Below are positions 1-9,211 of a DNA stretch of 64,000 bases, in pieces. The translations under genes were made by a program, and so were the position numbers. Below the pieces are notes generated by a model. The model saw nothing but the letters and a program-made list of their open reading frames with translations, ran no database searches and was not told where the DNA came from. The stretch lies in assembly GCA_002747255.1 (NCBI GenBank), contig PDUC01000025.1, positions 62,001 through 126,000 on the forward strand, in the 5' to 3' direction. The stretch comes from Acidobacteriota bacterium (GTDB lineage Bacteria; Acidobacteriota; Holophagae; Acanthopleuribacterales; Acanthopleuribacteraceae). The first letter of the stretch is position 1. Each line of letters starts with the position of its first letter.

Positions 1-1668
1 AAGGAGCAGGGTAATCCATTTGAAGCCAAACTCTACTACAGACAAGCAGTCAAAAAATTTCCACAATCTCTGTACGTCGATGAAATGCTGCTTAATCTCT
101 TTAAAATTGCAGAAAATACACGCAACTTATCCGACCTCAAAAAATGGGGTGAAACCCTTGCAAACAATGACAGGAACCCCCGGAACAGGATCTATGCGGA
201 GTATATCAGCTACATCTTCCAAAACACCCGAAAATGGGAACCTGGAAAATTAAGAGAAACATTCGATAACAATAAAGACCGCATTGTTCGCATTCCGGCT
301 GTTCTACAAGAATATGCCGCACGATTCAAGGAACTCGGTCTGATTGAAGAGGCGAAAGAAGCCAATCTCAGCATCGTCAACAATCACTCCGGTGTGAAGG
401 AAGAAGCTGAAGCGCTTCTTGAAGTGGCTTATTTTGAGAAGTTGAAGGGGAATTTCAAGGCGGCTGTTTTTTTATACAGGCTGATTATTGAACAGGGTAA
501 GGATAAAATGGCCGAAGCAAAGGCCATGATCCAACTGGCTGACTTAATGGCGGAAGGTCATTTGGAATTTTTTGACTCCATGGGCAAAAAATGGAGTTAC
601 AGCGATTTACTCACTGCCATTCGATTTAGCTCTCTGAAGGCAAAAGAAAGAGCTCCATTTATCTATCGCCAAGCTCTTTTGCAGGCTTCTTCCTATTCTC
701 CTGCAAGGGCTCTTCTCACGCTGAGGCAGTTGATTAGTGAATACAAGGAAGGTCCGTATTCGGCACTTTATCGCGATTCATACAAAGAGTTGCTTCATCA
801 CACGATTTTGAATTTCTATCGGTCTGAGCGGTACTGGGAACTGGACGCGATATATCAAATACACAAGAACTTCCTGGAGCACTCAACAGAGACACAATAT
901 CCACACATGGTCGCTAAAGCACTCGTTGAGATGGGGTTGACAGCTCCGGCCAGAAAGGTTTACGACGCGATGTGGAGGGAAAAAGAGCGGGTGGAGGGCT
1001 TTGAGTTGGCATTTGAAGAACCCTTTATGGATTACTTCATGCTCTTAAACGATCTTCGTCTGGATGACTATCTCAAACCGCGTTTAAAGAAATATGAGGA
1101 AACCTCCCGGAACGAGGGCCGGTATTACAATCGCTTTCTACTGGTTCAAACGGCCTATGAATCGCGTACAGAAGAGCCGCTGGAGGTCGTTAAAAAGGCT
1201 AAAGGGAGAAAGCTGTTTACAGAGGACAGATACGATGCCCGCAGGTTGCAGCTATTGACTTTAGCAGCTCAAGAGGCCCAAGACTGGCAATATGCTGAAG
1301 AGCTCTTTCAGGCAGCACTAAAGTGGACTGAATTGAATGAACTCAATCCCGTATTCGCGCGTTCAGCCCGCATATACGATGCCGATTACGAATTCAGAAC
1401 AGGTAATTACTACAGTGCCCGGAAAAAATACCTCAAACTGAGAGTGGATCCTGATTTGGATGACGAAGAGCGAATTTGGGCCGATTTACAGCTTGCGCGA
1501 CTTTATGAAATGCAGGGAGAACTTAAAAAGAGCCTGGAGCTTTATGGGCAGGTGGCGCTCAACTCCATTCCAGAAACTGAAGGCTATGCCAGTTTTGCTC
1601 GACGTCGTCTGAGTGCCCTGGCCTTTAGAGTGGAAATCCCGGAAGAGGTGATGCTTGGACAAAACTAA
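1..1668 (+). CDS. Tetratricopeptide-like repeat protein, 5' end outside window
   Basis: The reading frame is open from base 1, so the true start lies upstream; an internal ATG at 85 is not the start because coding continues before it. The 555 visible residues are almost wholly alpha-helical, with repeated pairs of amphipathic helices rich in Ala, Leu, Tyr and Glu, as in TPR or Sel1-like solenoids (for example around residues 100-160 and 440-530). No catalytic motif is visible and the N-terminus is missing, so export cannot be judged. The last 14 bases overlap the histidine kinase gene, which suggests one transcript with the flagellar regulators. A scaffolding role is inference; no specific family is recognised. 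Confidence 0.75.
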   Translation, partial: KEQGNPFEAKLYYRQAVKKFPQSLYVDEMLLNLFKIAENTRNLSDLKKWGETLANNDRNPRNRIYAEYISYIFQNTRKWEPGKLRETFDNNKDRIVRIPAVLQEYAARFKELGLIEEAKEANLSIVNNHSGVKEEAEALLEVAYFEKLKGNFKAAVFLYRLIIEQGKDKMAEAKAMIQLADLMAEGHLEFFDSMGKKWSYSDLLTAIRFSSLKAKERAPFIYRQALLQASSYSPARALLTLRQLISEYKEGPYSALYRDSYKELLHHTILNFYRSERYWELDAIYQIHKNFLEHSTETQYPHMVAKALVEMGLTAPARKVYDAMWREKERVEGFELAFEEPFMDYFMLLNDLRLDDYLKPRLKKYEETSRNEGRYYNRFLLVQTAYESRTEEPLEVVKKAKGRKLFTEDRYDARRLQLLTLAAQEAQDWQYAEELFQAALKWTELNELNPVFARSARIYDADYEFRTGNYYSARKKYLKLRVDPDLDDEERIWADLQLARLYEMQGELKKSLELYGQVALNSIPETEGYASFARRRLSALAFRVEIPEEVMLGQN

Positions 1669-2854
1669 GCAAGATTTATTACTGGAAGCATTCGAGTCAT
1701 TCAGCAGTGCGTCTCGTCAGCTGGAACAGGCATATGCTGAGCTGAAGGAACAGGCAAACCAGCTTGACCTTGAACTCAAGGAAACAAATTTGCAGCTTGA
1801 AACCGCTTTAGATGAGCAGAGACGAACCAGTCTTCATTTGAAAAGCATTCTAAATACCCTGAAGACCGGCATCATGGTGGTGGACCTGGAAGGTCGGATT
1901 ATTGAAATTAACCCGGCTTTTTGCAAAATTCTGGGCGTTGAGGTGGGTGCAGAGACTTTTCGCGAGCTGGATATGGATCAACAGGTGCACACTTTTATCG
2001 AACGCTGTTTGGTCCACACACATACTCGGCTGCCAAGGGAAGAGGTTGTCATTGAGCGCAATGGCAAGGAGTTTACCCTTGAGCTTTCTTTTTCGCTGGT
2101 GCGTGAGGATAAGGGAAAGACCCAATCGGTACTTGTTCTCATTTCCGACAGTACGGTTCTAAAACGCCTCAAGAACCAGTCCAACCGAACGGCCAGGCTT
2201 GCCGCCATGGGAGAAGTGGCGGCGGAGTTGGCTCATGAAATAAGGAATCCCTTGGGCAGCATCAAGCTCTTTGCCTCGCTCTTGAGTCAGGACCTCGAGG
2301 AGGCGGGCGCCTCCACAGAGTTGACTGAGCAGATTACCAAAGCCGTTCAGACAATCGACACAACCGTTTCCAATATGTTGACGTACTCGGCCGATGTTGA
2401 AACAGCGGGTCAACCTGTCTGCATGGGCGACTTAATTGAGGAATGCTTACCCCTTTTTGCCATGGAGCGTCTACAAAAAGAAATCCAGCTCCAACTCGAT
2501 CTTCCTGGCCAGGCGCTTTGGGTTAAAGGCGATTCACACCTGTTGAAGCAGATGATTTTAAACCTCTGCCTGAACGCGGTCAAAGCAATGGAGAAGCGGG
2601 GTAAGTTCAGCCTTTCACTTTCAAGCAGGGAAGATTATGTGGATTTGGTTATTCGAGATGACGGCTGCGGTATTCCCGCAACGTCCCTGCACAAAATATT
2701 TGACCCCTTTTATTCAACCTTTCCTGGTGGAACGGGACTGGGGCTTTCTGTCGTGAATCAAATTGTAGAGAAACATCACGGCGCTATTGATATCCAGTCG
2801 GAGAAGGGCAAGGGTACGGCGGTTTTTGTTTCCCTGCCCGTTATTCTGGATTGA
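1655..2854 (+). CDS. Cytoplasmic PAS sensor histidine kinase, FlrB/FleS-like
   Basis: 399 residues from a TTG start preceded by GGAAGAGG six bases upstream; no ATG fits. Order: coiled coil (about 15-65), PAS domain (about 62-170), HisKA with phospho-acceptor His194 in ELAHEIRNPLGS, then HATPase with N box (ILNLCLNAVKAM, about 301-312), DDGCGIP G1 box (335-341) and GGTGLGL G2 box (358-364). There is no transmembrane segment, so it senses a cytoplasmic signal. FlrB and FleS are soluble PAS kinases that phosphorylate the NtrC-type FlrC/FleR to switch on middle and late flagellar genes. The neighbouring regulator and the flagellar operon make the same role likely here. The exact orthology is inference. 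Confidence 0.9.
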   Translation: MDKTKQDLLLEAFESFSSASRQLEQAYAELKEQANQLDLELKETNLQLETALDEQRRTSLHLKSILNTLKTGIMVVDLEGRIIEINPAFCKILGVEVGAETFRELDMDQQVHTFIERCLVHTHTRLPREEVVIERNGKEFTLELSFSLVREDKGKTQSVLVLISDSTVLKRLKNQSNRTARLAAMGEVAAELAHEIRNPLGSIKLFASLLSQDLEEAGASTELTEQITKAVQTIDTTVSNMLTYSADVETAGQPVCMGDLIEECLPLFAMERLQKEIQLQLDLPGQALWVKGDSHLLKQMILNLCLNAVKAMEKRGKFSLSLSSREDYVDLVIRDDGCGIPATSLHKIFDPFYSTFPGGTGLGLSVVNQIVEKHHGAIDIQSEKGKGTAVFVSLPVILD

Positions 2855-2869
2855 GGAGGAAGGAGTAGG

Positions 2870-4222
2870 ATGAATCAGACAAAATACGAAGTGCTGGTGG
2901 TGGATGACGATCCGGGAATGCGACTGGGAATGGCTGAAACCCTGAAACGATCGCGTCGATGCGTTGTCGAACAAGCTGAAAATGCCGAAAAAGCTCTTCA
3001 AATACTAAAAACCAAGTCCTTTCACATGATGATCACCGATATGCGGATGCCCGGTTTAAGTGGGTTGGAGCTTTTAAAAAAGGTGAAAACACTGCAACCT
3101 GCTATTGAAGTCATCGTGGTAACCGCTTATGGAACCATCGAAACAGCTGTGGAAGCCATTAAATGCGGCGCATACGATTACATTTTGAAGCCCTTCAGTG
3201 CCAAGGATTTGATGAAAATGGTCGATGCGGCTATGGCCAACGAAGCGCCCATCAATGCTTTCAGGCCTGGTAAAACAAAAAGCCGACTGGTGACCAATTC
3301 ACCTAAGTTACTGAACATCCTGGAGGTTGCCAAACGCGCAGCTAACAGCACTGCCAGTGTGCTTATTCAGGCGGAAAGCGGTACCGGGAAAGAACTGCTG
3401 GCGAAATTTATTTTTGAACACTCTCCGCGAGCCAATCAACCTCTTGTGGCCGTCAATTGTGCCGCTCTTCCCGATAACTTACTTGAAAGTGAATTATTTG
3501 GTTTTGAGAAAGGCAGTTTTACCGGGGCCACCAATTCCAAACCCGGAAAGTTTGAATTGGCGAATGGCGGCACGCTTCTCCTCGATGAAATAGGCGAGAT
3601 GCCTCCAGCCCTTCAGTCCAAACTGTTGCGTGTCCTTCAGGAAAGAGAAGTCGATCGGATCGGTGGTAAGTCGCCCATTTCAGTCGATGTCAGGGTGATT
3701 GCCATGACGAATCAGAAATTGAAGGAAAAAATCGAGCAGGGTGAGTTCAGAGAGGATTTGTACTATCGTCTCAATGTGATTCCCCTGCATATTCCACCCT
3801 TGAGAGATCGGGTATCCGATGTTGATGTCCTCTGTCAACACTTCATAAAGAAATACAATACGTCAACACAAACCAAAAAAGTTTCAACCCAGGCCCTGCA
3901 AATTCTAAAGAAATACGATTGGCCCGGAAATGTCAGGGAACTGGAGAACATGGTTCAAAGAGCACTCATTCTGAGTTCAGAACCCGTTTTGGAAGCAAAT
4001 GATCTCTTTATCCAGGATGAGACTCCCAGGGTCCGCACGACTGGTGCAACCGATCCAATAGCCTTGAAAGCTGGAACGTCCGTTCACGAGATGGAGCGTA
4101 AGCTGATAGAAATTACACTGGAAGAAACAGGTGGCAATAAAACCCAGGCCGCACAACTTCTAGGTATTTCTCTGCGAACTTTGCGAAACAAACTCAATCA
4201 GTACGATGCGTCAAATAATTGA
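2870..4222 (+). CDS. Sigma-54-dependent flagellar response regulator, FlrC/FleR-like
   Basis: 450 residues. Receiver domain 1-125 with acidic pair D12/D13, phospho-acceptor D57 and K107; AAA+ sigma-54 activator domain about 140-370 with Walker A AESGTGKE (168-175), GSFTGA sigma-54 contact loop (215-220) and Walker B GTLLLDE (234-240); C-terminal Fis-type helix-turn-helix 410-450. It follows the kinase by 15 bases and lies just upstream of a sigma-54 promoter at 4406, so it probably activates the flagellar operon when phosphorylated. Two departures from the usual GESGTGKE and GAFTGA motifs are visible, an Ala in Walker A and a Ser in the loop. The second is a tolerated variant in this family. 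Confidence 0.92.
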   Translation: MNQTKYEVLVVDDDPGMRLGMAETLKRSRRCVVEQAENAEKALQILKTKSFHMMITDMRMPGLSGLELLKKVKTLQPAIEVIVVTAYGTIETAVEAIKCGAYDYILKPFSAKDLMKMVDAAMANEAPINAFRPGKTKSRLVTNSPKLLNILEVAKRAANSTASVLIQAESGTGKELLAKFIFEHSPRANQPLVAVNCAALPDNLLESELFGFEKGSFTGATNSKPGKFELANGGTLLLDEIGEMPPALQSKLLRVLQEREVDRIGGKSPISVDVRVIAMTNQKLKEKIEQGEFREDLYYRLNVIPLHIPPLRDRVSDVDVLCQHFIKKYNTSTQTKKVSTQALQILKKYDWPGNVRELENMVQRALILSSEPVLEANDLFIQDETPRVRTTGATDPIALKAGTSVHEMERKLIEITLEETGGNKTQAAQLLGISLRTLRNKLNQYDASNN

Positions 4223-4239
4223 CAATGTGGAGTTGTTTT

Positions 4240-4252
4240 TTCCGAAGCGGAA
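4240..4252 (+). repeat. Short inverted repeat after the regulator gene
   Basis: TTCCG-AAG-CGGAA lies 18 bases after the regulator stop and is followed by GTTTTTA. It may be a weak terminator or half of an activator site upstream of the sigma-54 promoter. The rest of 4223-4400 is AT-rich without a gene. Confidence 0.3.
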
Positions 4253-4405
4253 GTTTTTACCCCATCGAAGAGACCTCATTACTTTAGAAAGCAGCCCCGT
4301 TTTATTGTTTTTTTACAATGCAATTTATTTCAATTAAAAGATATTAAAAGTCTTGTATTGCTATTTCCTTTTTAGGCCGTGTTTTGGACCGTTGTCGACA
4401 AAGAA

Positions 4406-4420
4406 TGGCTTGTTCTTTGC
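4406..4420 (+). promoter_or_regulatory. Sigma-54 (-24/-12) promoter of the flagellar operon
   Basis: TGGC at 4406-4409 and TTGC at 4417-4420 are separated by seven bases, exactly the -24 TGGC / -12 TTGC spacing of RpoN promoters, and A follows as in the consensus. It lies 24 bases before the flgB start and just after the gene for an NtrC-type activator. The predicted transcript would begin near 4431 with a very short leader carrying the AGGAGG ribosome site at 4434-4439. Confidence 0.85.
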
Positions 4421-4443
4421 ATATAAAAAGGGCAGGAGGCATT

Positions 4444-4842
4444 ATGGATCCCGTTGGACGCGATAAAGTACTGCATTTTTTGAGTTCAGCCATGTCGGTG
4501 GCAGGCGCAAAGCACAAAGTGGTTGCCTCGAATATTGCAAATGTCGATACACCCGGTTACCGAGCAAAAAAACTCAATTTTGAGAGCGTGATGCGAGATG
4601 TACTGGATGATCTTGAAGGGACGAAAATGAATGCCCTGGGGCGCTTGGGTGATGAGTTGAGCGAAGCTGGGTTGCCCGTCTATCTCAGCCAGGAAACACT
4701 TTGGCAGAGGCTTGACGGGAACAATGTCGATCTGGAAAAAGAGATGATAGCTCTCAATGAGGCCAACACCCGTTTCAACACTGCCGCACGCCTGTTCAAC
4801 ATCAAGTTCAAACAGCTTAAAGATCAGGTACAGGCCAGATAA
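4444..4842 (+). CDS. flgB: Flagellar basal-body rod protein FlgB
   Basis: 132 residues from the ATG at 4444, placed four bases after a consensus AGGAGG; an upstream in-frame ATG at 4384 lies before the promoter and is rejected. FlgB forms the proximal rod segment in the periplasm. The family N-terminal motif is clear: KHKVVASNIANVDTPGYRAK (about 20-39). The C-terminal helix (LYNIKF-like ARLFNIKFKQLKD) is the second coiled-coil element typical of rod proteins. The length is normal for FlgB. First gene of the flagellar operon behind the sigma-54 promoter, followed ten bases later by flgC. Confidence 0.96.
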   Translation: MDPVGRDKVLHFLSSAMSVAGAKHKVVASNIANVDTPGYRAKKLNFESVMRDVLDDLEGTKMNALGRLGDELSEAGLPVYLSQETLWQRLDGNNVDLEKEMIALNEANTRFNTAARLFNIKFKQLKDQVQAR

Positions 4843-4852
4843 GGAGAAACCC

Positions 4853-5302
4853 ATGTCATTATTTGACTCCATGAAAATAGCACAAATGGGACTGAGCACA
4901 CAGCGTATTCGAATGCAGGCAGTTTCCAGTAATTTGGCCAATATCTCTTCAACTGAAACGCCTGAAGGCGGGCCCTATCGCAGGCGTCAAGTCGTCGTCT
5001 CGGAAGTGCCTCTCAGTCGTTTTTCGGATTACATTGCGGAAATCACTTCACCCGGTATTGATGCTGATGCATCCGGAGTCAGGGCGACGGAAATCACCTT
5101 GGATCCGAGTCCTTTTATCAGCAAATACGAACCCGATCATCCACATGCAAACGCACAGGGCTATGTGGAATACCCCAACGTCAATCCCGCCATTGAAATG
5201 GTCGATATGGTTAATATCAGCCGCTCCTATGAAGCCAATTTAGCTGTTATTCGATCGGTAAAACAGATGATCAGTGGTTCACTCGATATGTTAAGAGTTT
5301 AA
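4853..5302 (+). CDS. flgC: Flagellar basal-body rod protein FlgC
   Basis: 149 residues. The start at 4853 has AAGGAG seven bases upstream, overlapping the flgB stop; a longer open frame from 4757 lies inside flgB and is rejected. FlgC polymerises in the proximal rod with FlgB and FlgF. The N-terminal rod signature (RIRMQAVSSNLANISSTETP, about 17-36) and the C-terminal motif VNPAIEMVDMVNISRSYEAN (about 106-125) are diagnostic; GPYRRR around residue 40 is also typical. The order flgB-flgC-fliE is that of many bacterial flagellar operons. Confidence 0.97.
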   Translation: MSLFDSMKIAQMGLSTQRIRMQAVSSNLANISSTETPEGGPYRRRQVVVSEVPLSRFSDYIAEITSPGIDADASGVRATEITLDPSPFISKYEPDHPHANAQGYVEYPNVNPAIEMVDMVNISRSYEANLAVIRSVKQMISGSLDMLRV

Positions 5303-5319
5303 AGATTGGGAGGTAGGCC

Positions 5320-5619
5320 ATGAAATTAGAAGGAATTAAAATTAATGAAGAGATTCTCAATCACAATAAGAGTCTCAAGGAGAAAGTGGCGCCTTCTAAA
5401 ACGAGCTTTAAAGATTTGTTGACCGACGCCATTGAAGATGTCAATAAAATTCAAAATGAATCGGACGGCAAGATTAAGGATTTGGTTACCGGTAAAAGTC
5501 AGGACATCAACGCAACCGTTATGGCGGTTCAACAGGCTGACATGAGCTTTCGCATGATGATGAATGTTCGAAACAAAATAATCGACGCGTACAAGGAAAT
5601 TCAAAGAGGTGGCGTGTAA
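5320..5619 (+). CDS. fliE: Flagellar hook-basal body complex protein FliE
   Basis: 99 residues, normal for FliE, which joins the MS ring (FliF) to the rod. The C-terminal half carries the family motif: FKDLLTDAIEDVNKIQNESD near residue 30, and VMAVQQADMSFRMMMNVRNK near 70, followed by IIDAYKEIQR at the end. GGGAGG lies six bases before the ATG. A 110-base untranslated gap separates it from fliF, the largest gap inside the first half of the operon; it holds no gene or convincing promoter. Confidence 0.96.
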   Translation: MKLEGIKINEEILNHNKSLKEKVAPSKTSFKDLLTDAIEDVNKIQNESDGKIKDLVTGKSQDINATVMAVQQADMSFRMMMNVRNKIIDAYKEIQRGGV

Positions 5620-5729
5620 AGAGTTTGGCATTTGGAAATGTGTCTAAATAGGTCGTTGTCAGGAAACTCAGATTTCGCGAATCCTGTTATTCTTGAACAG
5701 CTTCCTGGTTTCCACGAAAGGAGGGGAGA

Positions 5730-7439
5730 ATGGCCGAAGAAAAGGGAACAGGCGGCCAGGAAACATCTGAAAAAATGATAAAGGTCGATGTTGTCAAGTT
5801 CATTCAGGGACTCAACAAAGGCCAGTTGATCAGTTTGGGGATTATGCTCGCTACAGCTATTTTTTTGCTCGGTAGCGTCGTTTTGTATTTATCCCAGGAA
5901 AAAATGGTTCCACTTTTCCGCGAACCACTGGATGCAAAAACATTTATAGAGATCAAGGATATACTCCAGAACCGCAAAGTCCCATTTGAAACAGAGAGGA
6001 ACAACAAAATCCTGGTTCCAGAAACCCAGGCGGATGATTTACGCGTTGAATTTGAAGCATTGGACATGACCAGTAAAGGCAAAGACGGTTACACTTATCT
6101 CGACCAGACGAATCCCCTTCAGGCTGGTGAGACCATGATGGTCATTCAGCGACTTAGAGCCAAAGAGGCCAACCTCGCCAGATACCTCCAGCAGAACCCC
6201 GGTATTAAAAATGCCTACGTTTCCATAACACCTGCAAAAGATTCACCTTTTGCCGATGAACAGCAGCCTGCTAAAGCTTCCGTCATGCTGGAGTTGAACA
6301 AGGCAAACCGCATGTCAAAGAGTTCCGTTGAAGGCATCCAGCAGTACATTGCCAATGCCATTGAAGGGGCCAAGGCTGAGCATGTTGTTATTACGGATCA
6401 GTATCACAATTTGTTGAGCAGCTCCACTCCGGAAGACGAAGATGCGGCTCTTTCCCAGATGAATTTGCAGATAAAAAATGAGATGGAGCGCAAATTCATT
6501 AGAAAGATTCTCAACGTGGTGGAGCCTATTCTAGGTCCGGGTAAGGCCGTTGCACAAGTTTCACTGGATGTCAACTTTAACAAGAGAAAAACCGTTCAGA
6601 AAGTATACGGAGGTCCGGATAATGAAGGTGAGCCACTGGCCCAGTCCACAGAAACAAAAGAGGAGCTGACCAATCAGAGTGCCACAGGTAATCCAGCCGG
6701 TGCAGGCGCCAATGTAGCCCAAGGCAACATCCCAAACAACGCAAACGGTTCTTCCACGACCAAACGCACGGCAACCACAAATTACCTCATTGATGAAAAG
6801 CAGACAACAGTGGTAGAGGCACCTTTCGAAATCACTCGTATATCCGTAGCCCTCAACCTGGATTACAGGGAAGTGGAGAATGGGGAAATCGCGTCAGGCT
6901 TTTTCTCACAATTGATGGGCAGCAGTGATGCCTATGAAATTCAGACAGAAGCTTTAAGCGAGGAAGAGCTGACGCGTATTGAAAGCCTTGTGAAGGCTGC
7001 TGTGGGCTTCGTGCCGAAGCGTGACTATTTCAGCATCAATAATTTTGAATTCAAACCGATTATCAGCAAGAGAGCTGCGGCTCAACTCAGAAGTGGTCAG
7101 CTGATTGAGAGGTTGAAACAGTGGACACCCTGGATCATGCAGGTTGTCGTCTTTTTCGCTTTTATTTTAATTGCGACAAGAATGTTTAAGCGTTTTGTGG
7201 TGCCTATTTTAGAACAAGCACAGCTGGAAGAGCCCGTTACCGCTCCGGCCCTGCCTTCCGGAACACCAAAGACAGTAGCCGAGTTAGAATCCGAACTGGA
7301 CAGTGAATTGAACGATATGGTTTCACCGGTTGAAGTGACGAAAGCTGAGATTGTGCGCAAGAGAGTGCTGGAGTTTATCAAGGAAGAACCCGATACCGCA
7401 TGCAGTCTGGTGAGGACTTGGATTATGGAGGAAGAATAG
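5730..7439 (+). CDS. fliF: Flagellar MS-ring protein FliF
   Basis: 569 residues. FliF builds the MS ring in the inner membrane and carries the C ring. One transmembrane segment lies at about 30-55 (LISLGIMLATAIFLLGSVVL) and a second at about 468-490 (WIMQVVVFFAFILIATRMF). Between them is the periplasmic ring-building region, with the YscJ/FliF domain (about 65-240, PLFREPLDAKT onward) and the FliF C domain; a low-complexity Asn/Ala/Gly linker sits near 320-345. The C-terminal tail (KRVLEFIKEEPDTACSLVRT) is the cytoplasmic FliG-binding helix. It ends one base before fliG. Confidence 0.97.
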   Translation: MAEEKGTGGQETSEKMIKVDVVKFIQGLNKGQLISLGIMLATAIFLLGSVVLYLSQEKMVPLFREPLDAKTFIEIKDILQNRKVPFETERNNKILVPETQADDLRVEFEALDMTSKGKDGYTYLDQTNPLQAGETMMVIQRLRAKEANLARYLQQNPGIKNAYVSITPAKDSPFADEQQPAKASVMLELNKANRMSKSSVEGIQQYIANAIEGAKAEHVVITDQYHNLLSSSTPEDEDAALSQMNLQIKNEMERKFIRKILNVVEPILGPGKAVAQVSLDVNFNKRKTVQKVYGGPDNEGEPLAQSTETKEELTNQSATGNPAGAGANVAQGNIPNNANGSSTTKRTATTNYLIDEKQTTVVEAPFEITRISVALNLDYREVENGEIASGFFSQLMGSSDAYEIQTEALSEEELTRIESLVKAAVGFVPKRDYFSINNFEFKPIISKRAAAQLRSGQLIERLKQWTPWIMQVVVFFAFILIATRMFKRFVVPILEQAQLEEPVTAPALPSGTPKTVAELESELDSELNDMVSPVEVTKAEIVRKRVLEFIKEEPDTACSLVRTWIMEEE

Positions 7440-7440
7440 G

Positions 7441-8466
7441 ATGGCACTGCCCAGTACCAGTATCAAAGATCTGAGGGGTGTTCAAAAAGTGGCTGTCTTG
7501 ATGATAGCCCTCGGAGACGAAGCCTCTTCTGAAATATTTAAAAGTCTCGATGAAGATGAAATCCAATCTGTATCGCGTGAAATTGCGATGATGAAACACA
7601 TTCAACCTGAACTCGGTGAAAAGGTAATTGAAGAGTTTCACTTTATGGCCATGGCCAAGAAGTACATCTCACAGGGCGGCATCGAGTACGCTAAAAAGCT
7701 TCTCATTAAGTCCGTGGGTCCAGACATGGCTCGAAAGATTGTCGATCGGCTGACCCGGGCTCTTGAAGCCTCAGCGGGTTTTACCTCCCTGGAAAGAGCC
7801 AACCCTCAACAGCTTGCCAAGTTCATTCAAAACGAGCATCCTCAGACGGTTTCCCTTATTATGGCCCACCTCGATGCCACTCACGGTGCTGAAGTCCTGG
7901 CCGCCATGCCTGAATCGCAGAGAGCCGATATTGCCATGAGAATGGCCTGCCTGGAAGAAATTTCACCACAGGTCATTAGACGTATTTCTATGATTCTGGA
8001 ACAAAAACTGGAGGCAATTGGCGGGTTCAATGTGGAAGAGTACGGCGGTGTCCGCGCTGTTGCGGAACTTTTCAACCGCATGGAACGCAACATTGGACGT
8101 CAGGTACTCGAGAAAATCGAGAGTTTGAATCCCGAACTGGCAACCCAGATTCGCGATTTAATGTTTGTTTTTGAGGATATTCTGTTAATTGACGATACGG
8201 GTATCTCGGAAATACTCAAACGCGTGGACAGAAAAGTTCTCTCATTTGCGCTTAAAGGAACCTCTGAAGAGTTACAAGCCGTTATTTTCCGCAACATGTC
8301 TTCTCGAGCTTCTGAAATGTTGAAGGAAGAAATAGAGTACTTGGGTGCTGTTAAAATAAAGGACGTAGAAAAATCACAGCATCAAATTGTCGAGATCGTT
8401 CGTCAACTGGAAGAAGAGGGTATTATCAGCATAGGCGGTTCCGGAGGCGATGAATATGTCTCTTAA
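7441..8466 (+). CDS. fliG: Flagellar motor switch protein FliG
   Basis: 341 residues, the usual length. FliG sits on the MS ring and transmits torque from the stator. The N-terminal domain begins with LRGVQKVAVLMIALGDEASS; the middle domain has the EHPQ motif in KFIQNEHPQTVSLIMAHL (about 122-139); the C-terminal torque domain includes MFVFEDILLIDDTGISEILK (about 241-260), with the charged residues that face MotA. It starts one base after fliF and its last codons overlap the start of fliH. Confidence 0.97.
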   Translation: MALPSTSIKDLRGVQKVAVLMIALGDEASSEIFKSLDEDEIQSVSREIAMMKHIQPELGEKVIEEFHFMAMAKKYISQGGIEYAKKLLIKSVGPDMARKIVDRLTRALEASAGFTSLERANPQQLAKFIQNEHPQTVSLIMAHLDATHGAEVLAAMPESQRADIAMRMACLEEISPQVIRRISMILEQKLEAIGGFNVEEYGGVRAVAELFNRMERNIGRQVLEKIESLNPELATQIRDLMFVFEDILLIDDTGISEILKRVDRKVLSFALKGTSEELQAVIFRNMSSRASEMLKEEIEYLGAVKIKDVEKSQHQIVEIVRQLEEEGIISIGGSGGDEYVS

Positions 8467-9211
8467 AATAATGAAATCGCTGCCGGCGGGTACCGGTCAG
8501 AAATTTCAGTTTACTGAATTTGAGATGAACGAACATGTTGATGTCTTTGAGGGCAATACCGTTCATATGGTGGAAGATGAACCCATCATGGAAACAGAGC
8601 CTGTTTTGCAGGAGCCGTCTTCTTCCGTTTCATTTGAAGATATGATCTATAAAGCTGAGCAGGATGCGGAGCGCATACGCAAAGTGGCCCGCGATGAAGC
8701 CATGAGAATAGAAAAAGAAGCTTATGGCAAAGGGTTGGCGGAAGGTCAGAAAACAGGGGAACTGTTGGCACAGCAGAAACTGGAGCCTGTCATGAAGAGA
8801 CTTGAAGCCAGTTTGAATCAATTAAACCAGATACGCGCGTTGTCGGTGCAGGAACTTACACTCGACCTGATTGATCTGGTGATTCACGTTTCTGAAAAAG
8901 TGATAAAAGAAGAGATCGAGTCGCACCCCAAGCTGCTCGTCAAAATGATTCGGGATGCCGTGCATAAAGTAAAGGAAAAAGATCAGATGATCATTTACCT
9001 CAATCCATCCGATTACGCTTTTCTTCAAGAGAATCCGGGCAATCAGGCAATGATGGGAATTAGCGGGAATATTAAAACGGAACAGGATGGTTCCCTTTCC
9101 AGAGGCGGCCTCAAAATTAAAACCAGTTATGGTGATGTGGATGCGACACTTGAAACTCAGATGGGCTTAATAAAAAAACACGTACAGGAAAGACTAATGG
9201 AGCTCCAATGA
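8456..9211 (+). CDS. fliH: Flagellar export apparatus stator FliH
   Basis: 251 residues. FliH dimers tether the ATPase FliI to the C ring. The central region is a long charged coiled coil (about 60-150), with the GxxxG-like KGLAEGQKTGELLAQQ; the C-terminal domain (VIKEEIESHPKLLVKMIRDA, and IIYLNPSDYAFLQE) matches the FliH/YscL family. In-frame ATGs occur at 8450 and 8456; GGAGG at 8443-8447 is eight bases from the second and only two from the first, so 8456 is chosen. The start overlaps fliG and the stop overlaps the fliI start (ATGA), indicating translational coupling. Confidence 0.9.
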   Translation: MSLKIMKSLPAGTGQKFQFTEFEMNEHVDVFEGNTVHMVEDEPIMETEPVLQEPSSSVSFEDMIYKAEQDAERIRKVARDEAMRIEKEAYGKGLAEGQKTGELLAQQKLEPVMKRLEASLNQLNQIRALSVQELTLDLIDLVIHVSEKVIKEEIESHPKLLVKMIRDAVHKVKEKDQMIIYLNPSDYAFLQENPGNQAMMGISGNIKTEQDGSLSRGGLKIKTSYGDVDATLETQMGLIKKHVQERLMELQ

